The notes below the pieces were generated by a model, which saw only the letters and a list, made by a program, of their open reading frames with translations, was not told where the DNA came from and did no database searches. From Pseudooceanicola sp050897975 (GTDB lineage Bacteria; Pseudomonadota; Alphaproteobacteria; Rhodobacterales; Rhodobacteraceae), in the NCBI RefSeq assembly GCF_050897975.1, contig NZ_JBPAXY010000005.1, positions 372,001 to 436,000 on the forward strand: a stretch of DNA of 64,000 bases, given 5' to 3'. Each line of letters starts with the position of its first letter. Within the stretch, counting starts at the first letter, position 1. Made by a program: the position numbers and the translations under genes. Shown here one piece after another: positions 50,594-58,768 of this stretch.

Positions 50594-52429
50594 TCAGTAC
50601 CCGCTATCGGTGGTCAGGATGAAGTGATCCTCGCCGACCTTCTCATAGACCGAGGGTTCGGCCTGGTAGTCCAGATCGTGGATGGGCGAGGGAATGGGCT
50701 TGAAGTTCAGCTCGCGTTCCGACTTCCGCTTGGTCGGGTCGGCAATCGGCACGGCCTTCATCAGGGCCTTGGTATAGGGGTGCTGCGGGTTCTCGAAGAC
50801 CGCCTGGCGGCTGCCGATCTCGACGATGCGGCCCAGGTACATCACGCCGACGCGGTGGCTGACGCGTTCCACGACGGCCATGTCGTGCGAGATGAAGAGG
50901 AAGGACAGGCCCAGTTCCGCCTGCAATTCCATCATCAGGTTCACCACCTGCGCCTGCACCGAAACGTCCAGCGCCGACACCGCCTCGTCGGCGACGATCA
51001 GTTTCGGGTTCAGCGCCAGGGCGCGCGCGATGGCCACCCGCTGGCGTTGCCCGCCCGACAGCTCGTGCGGATAGCGGCGCATGAAGCTGCGCGGCAGTTC
51101 CACCCGGTCGAACAGCATCTCGACCCGTTCCTGCATCGCCTTGCCCTTCAGGGTGCCGTAGTTCTTCATCGGCTCGGCCACCTGGTCCGACAGCTGCATC
51201 TGCGGGTTCAGCGAGGCGAAGGGATCCTGGAAGATCATCTGCATGTCCAGGCGCGCCTTGCGCAGGTCGCGGTCGTTCAGCGCCATGATGTCCTTGCCGT
51301 CCAGGTCGATCTCGCCCGACAGCGGTTCCACCAGACGCAGGACCGAGCGGCCGGTGGTCGACTTGCCGCAGCCCGATTCCCCGACCAGGCTCAGGGTCTG
51401 GCCGCGCTTGATGTCGAAACTGACATCCTCGACCGCGTGGACATTGGCCACGGTCTTGCGCAGCACGCCGCCCTTCACCGGGAAACGCGTCGTCAGGTTC
51501 TTCACCGACAGCAGGACCTCGTCCTTGCCGGGGATCGGTTCGATCTTCTGATCCTCGACGCCGAACAGCTTCATCGGTTCCGGCAGCGGCTTGCCGGTCA
51601 TCTCGCCCAGCTTGGGCACGGCGGCCAGCAGGGCTTTGGTGTAATCATGCGTCGGCGCGGTGAAGATCTGTTCGACCGGGCCCTCTTCCACCTTGTTGCC
51701 GCGGAACATGACGACGACGCGGTCGGCCATCTGGGCGACCACGGCCATGTCATGGGTGATGAACATGACGGCAGTGCCGGTTTCGCGCTTCAGCCGGTCC
51801 ATCAGGGCCAGGATCTCGGCCTGGATGGTCACGTCCAGCGCGGTGGTGGGTTCGTCCGCGATCAGCAGGCGCGGCTCGCAGGCCAGGGCCATGGCGATGA
51901 CGACCCGCTGGCGCATCCCCCCAGACAGCTCGTGCGGATACTGCTTGATGCGGCGCTCGGGCTCGGGGATTCGCACCTCGCGCAGCAGGTCCACGGCCTT
52001 GGCCATGGCCTCGGCCTTCTTCATGCCCTTGTGCAGCATCAGACCCTCGGCCAGCTGGCGGCCCACGGTGAAGACCGGGTTCAGCGCCGTCATCGGCTCC
52101 TGGAAGATCATGCCGATCTCATTGCCCCGAATGGTACGCATAAGGGACTGATCCGCCGAGGCCAGGTCGATCTCTTTTCCGTCCTTTCGGTCAAAAATTA
52201 GGCGCCCGCCTGCAATGGTTCCGCCGCCATATTCGATCAGACGCATCAGCGAGAGCGAGGAAACCGACTTGCCCGACCCGGATTCGCCGACGATGCAGAC
52301 CGTCTCACCGGCGTTGATTTCGAAGGAAACGTCCTTCACCCCCTCGACCGGACCATCCTTGGTTTCGAAGGAAACACGCAGGTTTTCAATGCGGGCGATA
52401 GGGGGGACGGAGCCGGGGGCGTCGAGCAT
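50594..52429 (-). CDS. oligopeptide-type ABC transporter, double ATP-binding protein
   Basis: 611 residues with two nucleotide-binding domains. Walker A motifs GESGSGKS (48-55) and GESGCGKS (about 350-357), signatures LSGGMRQR (168-175) and LSGGQRQR (457-464), and Walker B LLIADEPT and LIVADEAV. It is a DppD-DppF style fusion that drives the permeases encoded divergently at 54567-56547. I chose MLDAPGS; an ATG five codons upstream (52444) is possible but would leave a very short leader after the predicted promoter. Confidence 0.93.
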   Translation of the reverse strand: MLDAPGSVPPIARIENLRVSFETKDGPVEGVKDVSFEINAGETVCIVGESGSGKSVSSLSLMRLIEYGGGTIAGGRLIFDRKDGKEIDLASADQSLMRTIRGNEIGMIFQEPMTALNPVFTVGRQLAEGLMLHKGMKKAEAMAKAVDLLREVRIPEPERRIKQYPHELSGGMRQRVVIAMALACEPRLLIADEPTTALDVTIQAEILALMDRLKRETGTAVMFITHDMAVVAQMADRVVVMFRGNKVEEGPVEQIFTAPTHDYTKALLAAVPKLGEMTGKPLPEPMKLFGVEDQKIEPIPGKDEVLLSVKNLTTRFPVKGGVLRKTVANVHAVEDVSFDIKRGQTLSLVGESGCGKSTTGRSVLRLVEPLSGEIDLDGKDIMALNDRDLRKARLDMQMIFQDPFASLNPQMQLSDQVAEPMKNYGTLKGKAMQERVEMLFDRVELPRSFMRRYPHELSGGQRQRVAIARALALNPKLIVADEAVSALDVSVQAQVVNLMMELQAELGLSFLFISHDMAVVERVSHRVGVMYLGRIVEIGSRQAVFENPQHPYTKALMKAVPIADPTKRKSERELNFKPIPSPIHDLDYQAEPSVYEKVGEDHFILTTDSGY

Positions 52430-52459
52430 GGGGTGACCTGTCATGAAAGCGTTGCCGAG

Positions 52460-52489
52460 ACGCTACAGAGGCCATTGCGCCATTGTCAA
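52460..52489 (-). promoter_or_regulatory. promoter candidate for the ABC ATPase/M20 operon
   Basis: On the minus strand a perfect TTGACA (52489-52484) is followed after 18 bases by TAGCGT (52465-52460). The -10 box is weak. Transcription from here would begin about 25 bases before the MLDAPGS start codon. Confidence 0.35.
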
Positions 52490-52627
52490 ACAGGTCGGGC
52501 CCCTGCTCTGACGTCAGCGGACCGGTCCCTGGGGAAAGGTCCGCGAAGGGTTGCATTTTCGCCGAATCCGATTTTCGATGCTGCCCATCCTCGGGTGGGA
52601 ACTGACGTCCGGCTGCCGCAAGGCGCG

Positions 52628-52651
52628 CCGGACGTTATCGGTAACGCCCGG
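52628..52651 (+). promoter_or_regulatory. near-perfect palindrome upstream of the binding-protein gene
   Basis: Ten-base arms CCGGACGTTA and TAACGCCCGG pair with one mismatch around TCGG, 47 bases before the ATG at 52699. It could be an operator or a leader stem-loop controlling the transport operon. The divergent gap (52445-52698) otherwise shows TTGCAT at 52552, a poor -35 box. Confidence 0.45.
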
Positions 52652-52698
52652 GTCAATGATCGGGCCAGAGAGGCCCGGCACTCAACTGGGAGATACCT

Positions 52699-54405
52699 AT
52701 GAGTCTGAGATCCGTTCTGCTCGGTGCTGCGGCCCTGTCCGCCATCGCACCGGCCGCCTTTGCCGAGCGCGGCGCCGACGGCCACGTCAACATCATCTAC
52801 TGGCAGGCCCCCTCGGTTCTGAACCCCTACATGTCGGGCGGCACCAAGGACATCGAATCCTCTTCGATGATTCTGGAGCCCCTGGGTCGGTTCGACGAGA
52901 CCGGCGCGCTGGTGCCCTTCCTGGCGGAAGAGATCCCCACCGTGGAAAACGGCGGCGTCTCGGAAGACCTGACCACCATCACCTGGAAGCTGAAAGAGGG
53001 CCTGCTGTGGTCCGACGGCACCCCGATGACCTCGGAAGACGTGGTCTTCACCTATGAATACTGCACCGCCGAAGGCTTCGGCTGTGCCCAGGGCGCCAAG
53101 TTCGACAGCGTCGCCAGCGTCGAAGCGCTGGACGAGCTGACCGTGAAGGTCACCTTCGCGGCGCCGCAGCCGAACCCCTACCTGCCCTTCATGGGCGGCC
53201 AGTCCCCGATCGTGCAGAAAGCCCAGTTCGAAAGCTGCCTGGGCGAAGCGGCCTCGACCTGTACCGAAGCCAACTTCAACCCGATCGGCACCGGCCCCTT
53301 CGTGGTGGATGAGTTCAAGCCCAACGACGTGATCACCATGTCGGCCAACCCCAACTACCGCGACCCGGCCAAGCCCGCCTTCGCCACCGTGACCTTCAAG
53401 GGTGGCGGCGACGCAGCCTCGGCCGGTCGTGCCGTGCTGGAAACCGGCGAATTCGACTACGCCTGGAACCTGCAACTGGCCCCCGAAGTCATCGCCGAGA
53501 TGGAAAAGGGCGGCAAGGGCAAGACCGTGGTCGGCTTCGGCACCCTGGTCGAGCGTATCGAGATGAACCTGACCGATCCGTCCTCGGATCTGTCCGCCGA
53601 CATCCGCTCGACCCGCGAAGCGCCGCATCCCTTCCTGTCGGACGTGCGCGTGCGCAAGGCGCTGTCGATGGCCATCGACCGCGAGATCCTGGTGGAAATC
53701 GGCTATGGCGAAGCGGGCCGCGCGACCTGTAACCTGGTCCCCGCCCCTGCCCTCTATGCCTCGCCCAACACCGACTGCCTGACGCAGGACCTGGAAGGCG
53801 CCAAGGCGCTGCTGGACGAAGCCGGCTGGGTCGACACCAACGGCAACGGCATCCGCGACAAGGACGGCGTCGAAATGGAAGTGCTCTTCCAGACCTCGAC
53901 CAACGCCGTGCGCCAGAACTTCCAGGACGCCATCAAGGCCTGGTGGGAAATGATCGGCCTCTCGGTCGAGCTGCGCAACGTCTCGGGTTCGGTCTTCTTC
54001 GGCGGTGACGCGGGTTCGCCCGACACCTTCCAGAAGTTCTATGCGGACACCGAAATGTACGCCAACAACTTCGACGGCACCGATCCGCAGGCCTACCTGG
54101 CCCAGTACCGCTGCGACAACGAACCCCAGCCCGACAACCAGTGGCAGGGTGAGAACATCAACCGCTACTGCGACCCGGAATACGATGCCCTGCTCGACGA
54201 GCTGGCACAGACCGGCGAGCTGGAGAAGCGCGGCGAGATCGCCATCAAGCTGAACGAGATGCTGACCAAGGAAAGCTACACCATCGTTCCGCTGGTTGAC
54301 CGCGGCCGTGTTTCCGCCCATTCCAACACGCTCGGCGGCGTTGTCCTGAACACCTGGGACAGTGAGCTGTGGAACGTGGCCGATTGGTATCGTATCAAGG
54401 AATAA
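52699..54405 (+). CDS. ABC transporter substrate-binding protein, peptide/nickel type (SBP_bac_5)
   Basis: 568 residues. A Sec signal peptide (about 1-22, ending AFA) is followed by the family-5 fold: ILEPLGRFDETGALVPFLAEEIP and LTTITWKLKEGLLWSDGTPMTSEDVVFTYEY near the start, and AIKLNEMLTKESYTIVPL near the end. Six or more cysteines in the mature protein suggest disulfides. GGGAG lies six bases before the ATG. It should capture peptides or acylated amino acids for the divergent ATPase and downstream permeases. Confidence 0.94.
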   Translation: MSLRSVLLGAAALSAIAPAAFAERGADGHVNIIYWQAPSVLNPYMSGGTKDIESSSMILEPLGRFDETGALVPFLAEEIPTVENGGVSEDLTTITWKLKEGLLWSDGTPMTSEDVVFTYEYCTAEGFGCAQGAKFDSVASVEALDELTVKVTFAAPQPNPYLPFMGGQSPIVQKAQFESCLGEAASTCTEANFNPIGTGPFVVDEFKPNDVITMSANPNYRDPAKPAFATVTFKGGGDAASAGRAVLETGEFDYAWNLQLAPEVIAEMEKGGKGKTVVGFGTLVERIEMNLTDPSSDLSADIRSTREAPHPFLSDVRVRKALSMAIDREILVEIGYGEAGRATCNLVPAPALYASPNTDCLTQDLEGAKALLDEAGWVDTNGNGIRDKDGVEMEVLFQTSTNAVRQNFQDAIKAWWEMIGLSVELRNVSGSVFFGGDAGSPDTFQKFYADTEMYANNFDGTDPQAYLAQYRCDNEPQPDNQWQGENINRYCDPEYDALLDELAQTGELEKRGEIAIKLNEMLTKESYTIVPLVDRGRVSAHSNTLGGVVLNTWDSELWNVADWYRIKE

Positions 54406-54415
54406 ATCCTTCCCC

Positions 54416-54448
54416 GGAGATCCGGGCCGCCCTGCGGTCCGGGTCTCC
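54416..54448 (+). other. 15-bp intercistronic stem-loop after the binding-protein gene
   Basis: Arms 54416-54430 and 54434-54448 pair over 15 bases with two G-U type positions and a 3-base loop. It starts 10 bases after the stop codon. Two more palindromes follow (GACCC-GC-GGGTC at 54462-54473, and GACCCC/GGGGTC at 54491-54523) before the permease gene. Such structures commonly stabilise binding-protein mRNA and limit read-through to permeases. Confidence 0.65.
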
Positions 54449-54566
54449 GACCCTCCTGCCTGACCCGCGGGTCCGGATGCGCCACTGACAGACCCCACGG
54501 GCCGGGACAGCCCCGCCGGGGTCGGGCCGCCGGACAGGATCAGCGCCCCAGACGCCGGGACCCTTC

Positions 54567-55589
54567 ATGCTGAATTTCACCCTCCGACGGCTGTTGATCG
54601 CCGTGCCAACCCTGCTGGCAAGCGCCGTGGTCATCTTCGGCCTGCTGCAACTCGCCCCCGGCGACCCGATGGCCAACGTGCCGTTGACGGTCCCGCCCGA
54701 GGTCAAGCAGCGAATGCGCGAGGCCCTGGGCCTTGGCGAACCCGTCCACATCCAATTCTGGAAATGGCTGGTCCAGTTCTTCTGGATCGAACCCCAGGTC
54801 CTGATCGACCATATCTTCGGCACCTCGCTGGCCGAGGGCAAGCTGCGCGTGCTGTCCTGGCAGACCCGGTCGCCCGTGATGGACATCGTGGTGCAACGCC
54901 TGCCGCAGACCCTGTGGGTCGTGGGCACCTCCTATGCGGTCGGCATCCTGATCGCCCTGCCCATCGGCATCTACTCGGCCTATCGCCAGTATTCGGTCTT
55001 CGACCAGGCGGGCACGTTCATTTCCATGGTCGGCTATTCGGTGCCGACCTTCTTCACCGGCGTGCTGCTGATCGTGATCTTCTCGGTCAACATGCCGCGC
55101 GAAAGCTTCTTCTGGTTCCCGTCGATCTACGACACCACCCATGTGGTCGACAGCTGGTCCGCCTTCGGCTTCCAGATCCGCCAGATGTTCCTGCCGGTCA
55201 TGGTGCTGGCGCTCTATAACGCCGCGCAGATCTCTCGCTTCATGCGGGCCTCGATGCTGGACAACCTGAACCAGGACTATGTCCGCACCGCCCGCGCCAA
55301 GGGCGTTGGCGAACGCGCCGTGGTCATGGTGCATGTGCTGCGCAACTCGCTGATCCCGGTGGTCACCGTCATCGCGCTTGGCGTGCCGCAGGTCTTCGGC
55401 GGCGCCATCATCACCGAGCAGGTGTTCAAGGTGAACGGCCTGGGCCACCTGCTGATCGGCGCGATCGAGGCCAACGACCTGCCCATGGTGCAGACGCTGA
55501 CCTTCATCTTTGCCGTCCTGATCGTGCTCTTCAATCTCATCGCCGATGTCCTTTACGGCATCCTCGACCCGCGGATCCGCTATGACTGA
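54567..55589 (+). CDS. ABC transporter permease, DppB type
   Basis: 340 residues, six transmembrane helices. The N-terminus LRRLLIAVPTLLASAVVIFGLLQLAPGDP is diagnostic of the DppB/OppB group, and the EAA loop is visible as VRTARAKGVGERAVVMVHVLRNSLIPVVT. It lies 161 bases after the binding-protein gene and overlaps the next permease gene by eight bases. Confidence 0.95.
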   Translation: MLNFTLRRLLIAVPTLLASAVVIFGLLQLAPGDPMANVPLTVPPEVKQRMREALGLGEPVHIQFWKWLVQFFWIEPQVLIDHIFGTSLAEGKLRVLSWQTRSPVMDIVVQRLPQTLWVVGTSYAVGILIALPIGIYSAYRQYSVFDQAGTFISMVGYSVPTFFTGVLLIVIFSVNMPRESFFWFPSIYDTTHVVDSWSAFGFQIRQMFLPVMVLALYNAAQISRFMRASMLDNLNQDYVRTARAKGVGERAVVMVHVLRNSLIPVVTVIALGVPQVFGGAIITEQVFKVNGLGHLLIGAIEANDLPMVQTLTFIFAVLIVLFNLIADVLYGILDPRIRYD

Positions 55590-56547
55590 CCCTACCTCCG
55601 AAACCGTCCCCGCAACCGGCGGCGCCACCGAAGCGGGCGGCGTGCTGACCGGGCCGATCCCCACCACGCCGCCGCGCAGCCAGTGGCACGAGGTCTGGAC
55701 CCAGTTCCGCCACCACAAGGGCGCCATGGCCGGGGGCATCGTCTTCCTGATCATCGTGCTGGGCGTGGCCTTCGGGCCCTGGATCTGGCCGCAGGACCCG
55801 GCGGCGATCGACTTCCGCGCGCGCAACGTCGGCCCCACATGGGCGCATCCCTTCGGCACCGACCAGCTGGGCCGCGACATGCTGGCCCGGATGATCGAGG
55901 GCGGCCGGGTGTCGCTGTCGGTGGGCATCACCGCGATGCTGCTGGCGCTGGTGCTGGGCACGCTGATCGGCACCCTGGCAGGGTATTTCAAGCGTCTGGA
56001 CAATATCCTGATGCGGCTGACCGACCTCTTCCTGGCGCTGCCGCTGCTGCCGCTGCTCTTGGTCATGGTGCTGCTGTTCCGCGAACCGCTGGCCGCCGCC
56101 TTCGGGATCGAGACCGGGATCTTCATCCTGATGGTCTCGGCCATCGGCGTGACCTCCTGGATGCCCACGGCGCGGATCGTGCGCGGCGACGTGCTGGCCC
56201 TGAAGGAACGCGAGTTCGTTCTGGCGGCGCAGTCCATCGGCACCACCAACACGATGATGATCATGCGCCACATCCTGCCCAACGTGATCTCGCCCATCGT
56301 GGTCTCGGCCACCCTCGGCATCGCCAATGCGATCATCACCGAGTCGGCACTGTCCTTCCTCGGCCTCGGCTTCCCGCCGGACTTCCCCACCTGGGGCCGC
56401 CTGCTCTTCGACGCCGTGGACTACATGCAGCAGAACCCCGAACGGGTGGTCATGCCGGGCATCGCCATCTCGCTGACGGTGCTGTCGGTGAACTACCTCG
56501 GCGACGGTCTGCGCGACGCCCTGGACCCGCGCATCCGCGGCCGCTGA
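55582..56547 (+). CDS. ABC transporter permease, DppC type
   Basis: 321 residues from MTDPTSET; the longer upstream frame overlaps the preceding permease too far to be likely. A hydrophilic N-terminus of about 40 residues precedes six helices. The EAA loop is LKEREFVLAAQSIGTTNTMMIMRHILPN and the C-terminus ends in LGDGLRDALDPRIRGR, both typical. A bidirectional terminator follows. Confidence 0.95.
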   Translation: MTDPTSETVPATGGATEAGGVLTGPIPTTPPRSQWHEVWTQFRHHKGAMAGGIVFLIIVLGVAFGPWIWPQDPAAIDFRARNVGPTWAHPFGTDQLGRDMLARMIEGGRVSLSVGITAMLLALVLGTLIGTLAGYFKRLDNILMRLTDLFLALPLLPLLLVMVLLFREPLAAAFGIETGIFILMVSAIGVTSWMPTARIVRGDVLALKEREFVLAAQSIGTTNTMMIMRHILPNVISPIVVSATLGIANAIITESALSFLGLGFPPDFPTWGRLLFDAVDYMQQNPERVVMPGIAISLTVLSVNYLGDGLRDALDPRIRGR

Positions 56548-56570
56548 GGCATCGCCACCCCGAAAAGGAA

Positions 56571-56599
56571 ACGCCCGGACCGCAAGGCCCGGGCGTTTT
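56571..56599. terminator. bidirectional intrinsic terminator
   Basis: 8-bp stem ACGCCCGG/CCGGGCGT with a 10-base loop. The plus strand continues TTTT (56596-56599) and the minus strand continues TTTCCTTTT, so it can end both the permease operon and the convergent thioesterase gene. Confidence 0.85.
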
Positions 56600-56627
56600 G
56601 CATTCCGGCAAGGCGCGCGCAGGCGCC

Positions 56628-57047
56628 CTAGCCCTCTTTCTTCTTCGTGGGTCGCTTGGCGATGGTGCCCTGGGCGGCGGCCACGATCTTCTCTTCGCCG
56701 TCCTTCACCGCGAAGATGTCACAACGGCAGACCGCCTGCGTCGCGCCATGGGACATCACCTGCCCCCGCGCCACCAGCCGCTCGCCCACGCCGGGGCGCA
56801 GGAAGTTGATCTTCCATTCCAGCGTCAGCACGTCCTGAAGAACCGAACCGCCGGCAAAGGTCAGCGCCATGTCCGCCAGGGTCGAGGTCACGCCCCCGTG
56901 GACAAAGCCGTTGTGCTGCTTGTGGCGCTCTTCGATCTCCAGCGTCAGCTCGCAAAAGCCCACCTCGAAACGCGCGATCTCGACGCCGACCAGCTTGGAA
57001 AACGGCTGCGCGTCCAGGATCGCCTGGCCAAAAGGTATGAGATCCAT
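56628..57047 (-). CDS. hotdog-fold thioesterase (PaaI/YdiI-like)
   Basis: 139 residues from MDLIPF, chosen because GGGGAGGAC lies just upstream. The catalytic segment HNGFVHGGVTSTLADMA (about 45-61) carries the HGG helix start and D59. Members hydrolyse aromatic or short acyl-CoA thioesters. It is a single gene downstream of pntAB, isolated from it by a terminator and a repeat; the substrate is unknown. Confidence 0.85.
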   Translation of the reverse strand: MDLIPFGQAILDAQPFSKLVGVEIARFEVGFCELTLEIEERHKQHNGFVHGGVTSTLADMALTFAGGSVLQDVLTLEWKINFLRPGVGERLVARGQVMSHGATQAVCRCDIFAVKDGEEKIVAAAQGTIAKRPTKKKEG

Positions 57048-57200
57048 TGATGTCCTCCCCATCTCTCCTCGCCGCCCAGTCTGCCCGGCCTGCCCCCGCG
57101 GTCCAGCCCGACGCTGCGTCGCGTGCCCCGGACCTCAAAGGGCCGCCCCCGGCCCGTCCCCGCGTCCAACCTCGCCCCGGCGTGTCCCGCCCCACCTTTC

Positions 57201-57270
57201 TCATTGCCAAAAATATCCCGGGGGGAATTGAGCCCGCCAGGGCTCAAGGGGGGCAGAGCCCCCTGCCCGC
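57201..57270. repeat. structured intergenic repeat, copy 2
   Basis: Same architecture and orientation as the copy at 23221: TTGCCAAAAATATCCCGGGG (from 57204), then an 8-bp hairpin TTGAGCCC/GGGCTCAA (57228-57247) not shared with copy 1, then GGGGGC-AGA-GCCCCC (57249-57263) and TGCCCGCCC. The conserved ends and variable centre suggest a dispersed family. It lies in the 286-base gap between pntB and the thioesterase gene. Confidence 0.75.
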
Positions 57271-57281
57271 CCCCGCAAACG

Positions 57282-57307
57282 AAAAGGGCGACGCCAAAGC
57301 GCCGCCC
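57282..57307 (-). terminator. intrinsic terminator of pntAB
   Basis: On the minus strand a 9-bp stem with one mismatch (GGGCGGCGC/GCGTCGCCC) and TTTG loop is followed by TTTT (57285-57282), 27 bases past the pntB stop. Confidence 0.8.
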
Positions 57308-57333
57308 CTTCCCTGTCCTTCTGGGCCGCAAGA

Positions 57334-58755
57334 TCAGTCGATCTTGGCCAGCAGGTCGCCGATGCTTTGCTTGGCATCGCCATAGTACATGCGGGTGTTG
57401 TCCTTGTAGAACAGCGGGTTCTCGATCCCGGAATAGCCCGTGCCCTGGCCGCGCTTGGACACGAAGACCTGCTTGGCCTTCCACACTTCCAGAACCGGCA
57501 TCCCGGCGATCGGGCTGTTGGGATCTTCCTGTGCGGCCGGGTTCACGATGTCGTTCGAGCCGATGACGATGACCACATCCGTGTCGGGGAAGTCGTCGTT
57601 GATCTCGTCCATCTCCAGCACGATGTCATAGGGCACCTTGGCCTCGGCCAAGAGCACGTTCATGTGCCCTGGCAGACGGCCCGCCACGGGGTGGATGGCG
57701 AAACGCACCTCTTTCCCCTTGGCGCGCAGCTTGCGGGTCAGCTCGGCCACGTTCTGCTGCGCCTGGGCGACGGCCATGCCGTAGCCCGGCACGATGACCA
57801 CGCTGTCGGCCTCGTCCAGGGCAGCGGCCACGCCGTCCACGTCGATGGGCTTCTGCTCGCCCTCGACCTCCATCGCCGGGCCCGTGGTGCCGCCGAAGCC
57901 GCCCAGGATCACCGAGACGAAGCTGCGGTTCATCGCCTTGCACATGATGTAGCTGAGGATCGCACCGGAGGAGCCCACCAGGGCGCCCACCACGATCAGC
58001 AGGTCGTTGGACAGCGAGAAGCCGATGGCCGCTGCCGCCCAGCCCGAGTAGCTGTTCAGCATCGACACCACCACCGGCATGTCGGCGCCGCCGATGCCCA
58101 TGATCAGGTGATAGCCGATGAAGAGCGCGGCCAGGGTCATCAGGATCAGCGGCAGGGTGCCGCCCGAGGTCATGTACCACACCAGGCACAGCACCGAGAT
58201 CACCGCCGCGGCGATGTTCAGCAGGTGCCCGCCGGGCAGTTTCTCGGCCTTCGAGGTGACCTTGCCCGCCAGCTTGCCATAGGCAATGACCGAGCCGGTG
58301 AAGGTCACGGCGCCGATGAAGACGCCCAGGAACAGCTCGACCGAGAGGATGCCCAGCTCGACGCCCGACTTATGGGCCACCAGCTCGCCGAAGACGCCCG
58401 AGGGCTCGGCGCCGCCGGCCAGGCGCGCCATGGTGATATGGGCGTTGTAGCCGACGAAGACCGCCGCCAGGCCAACCAGCGAGTGCATGGCCGCCACCAG
58501 CTGCGGCATCTCGGTCATCTCGACCTTCTTGGCCACGTACCAGCCGATGATGCCGCCGCCCGCGATCAGGATCGCGGACAGAAGCCACAGGCCGGAACCC
58601 GGCCCGATCAGCGTTGCCGCCACGGCCAGGGCCATGCCGACAATGCCGTACCACACGGCGCGCTTGGCGCTTTCCTGGCCCGAGAGCCCGCCCAGCGAAA
58701 GGATGAAGAGAACAGCCGCGACCACATAGGCCGCCGTCGTAAATCCGAAGTCCAT
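57334..58755 (-). CDS. pntB: NAD(P) transhydrogenase, beta subunit
   Basis: 473 residues. About nine transmembrane helices precede domain III, which binds NADP(H) with the GYGMAVAQAQQNV fingerprint. It also has MAVLL-like catalytic loop residues in the last third (PYDIVLEMDEINDDFPDTDVVIVIGSNDIVNPAA). With PntA it uses the proton gradient to make NADPH from NADH. It begins 13 bases after the pntA stop and ends at a strong terminator. Confidence 0.98.
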   Translation of the reverse strand: MDFGFTTAAYVVAAVLFILSLGGLSGQESAKRAVWYGIVGMALAVAATLIGPGSGLWLLSAILIAGGGIIGWYVAKKVEMTEMPQLVAAMHSLVGLAAVFVGYNAHITMARLAGGAEPSGVFGELVAHKSGVELGILSVELFLGVFIGAVTFTGSVIAYGKLAGKVTSKAEKLPGGHLLNIAAAVISVLCLVWYMTSGGTLPLILMTLAALFIGYHLIMGIGGADMPVVVSMLNSYSGWAAAAIGFSLSNDLLIVVGALVGSSGAILSYIMCKAMNRSFVSVILGGFGGTTGPAMEVEGEQKPIDVDGVAAALDEADSVVIVPGYGMAVAQAQQNVAELTRKLRAKGKEVRFAIHPVAGRLPGHMNVLLAEAKVPYDIVLEMDEINDDFPDTDVVIVIGSNDIVNPAAQEDPNSPIAGMPVLEVWKAKQVFVSKRGQGTGYSGIENPLFYKDNTRMYYGDAKQSIGDLLAKID

Positions 58756-58768
58756 GTCTCTGTTCTCC

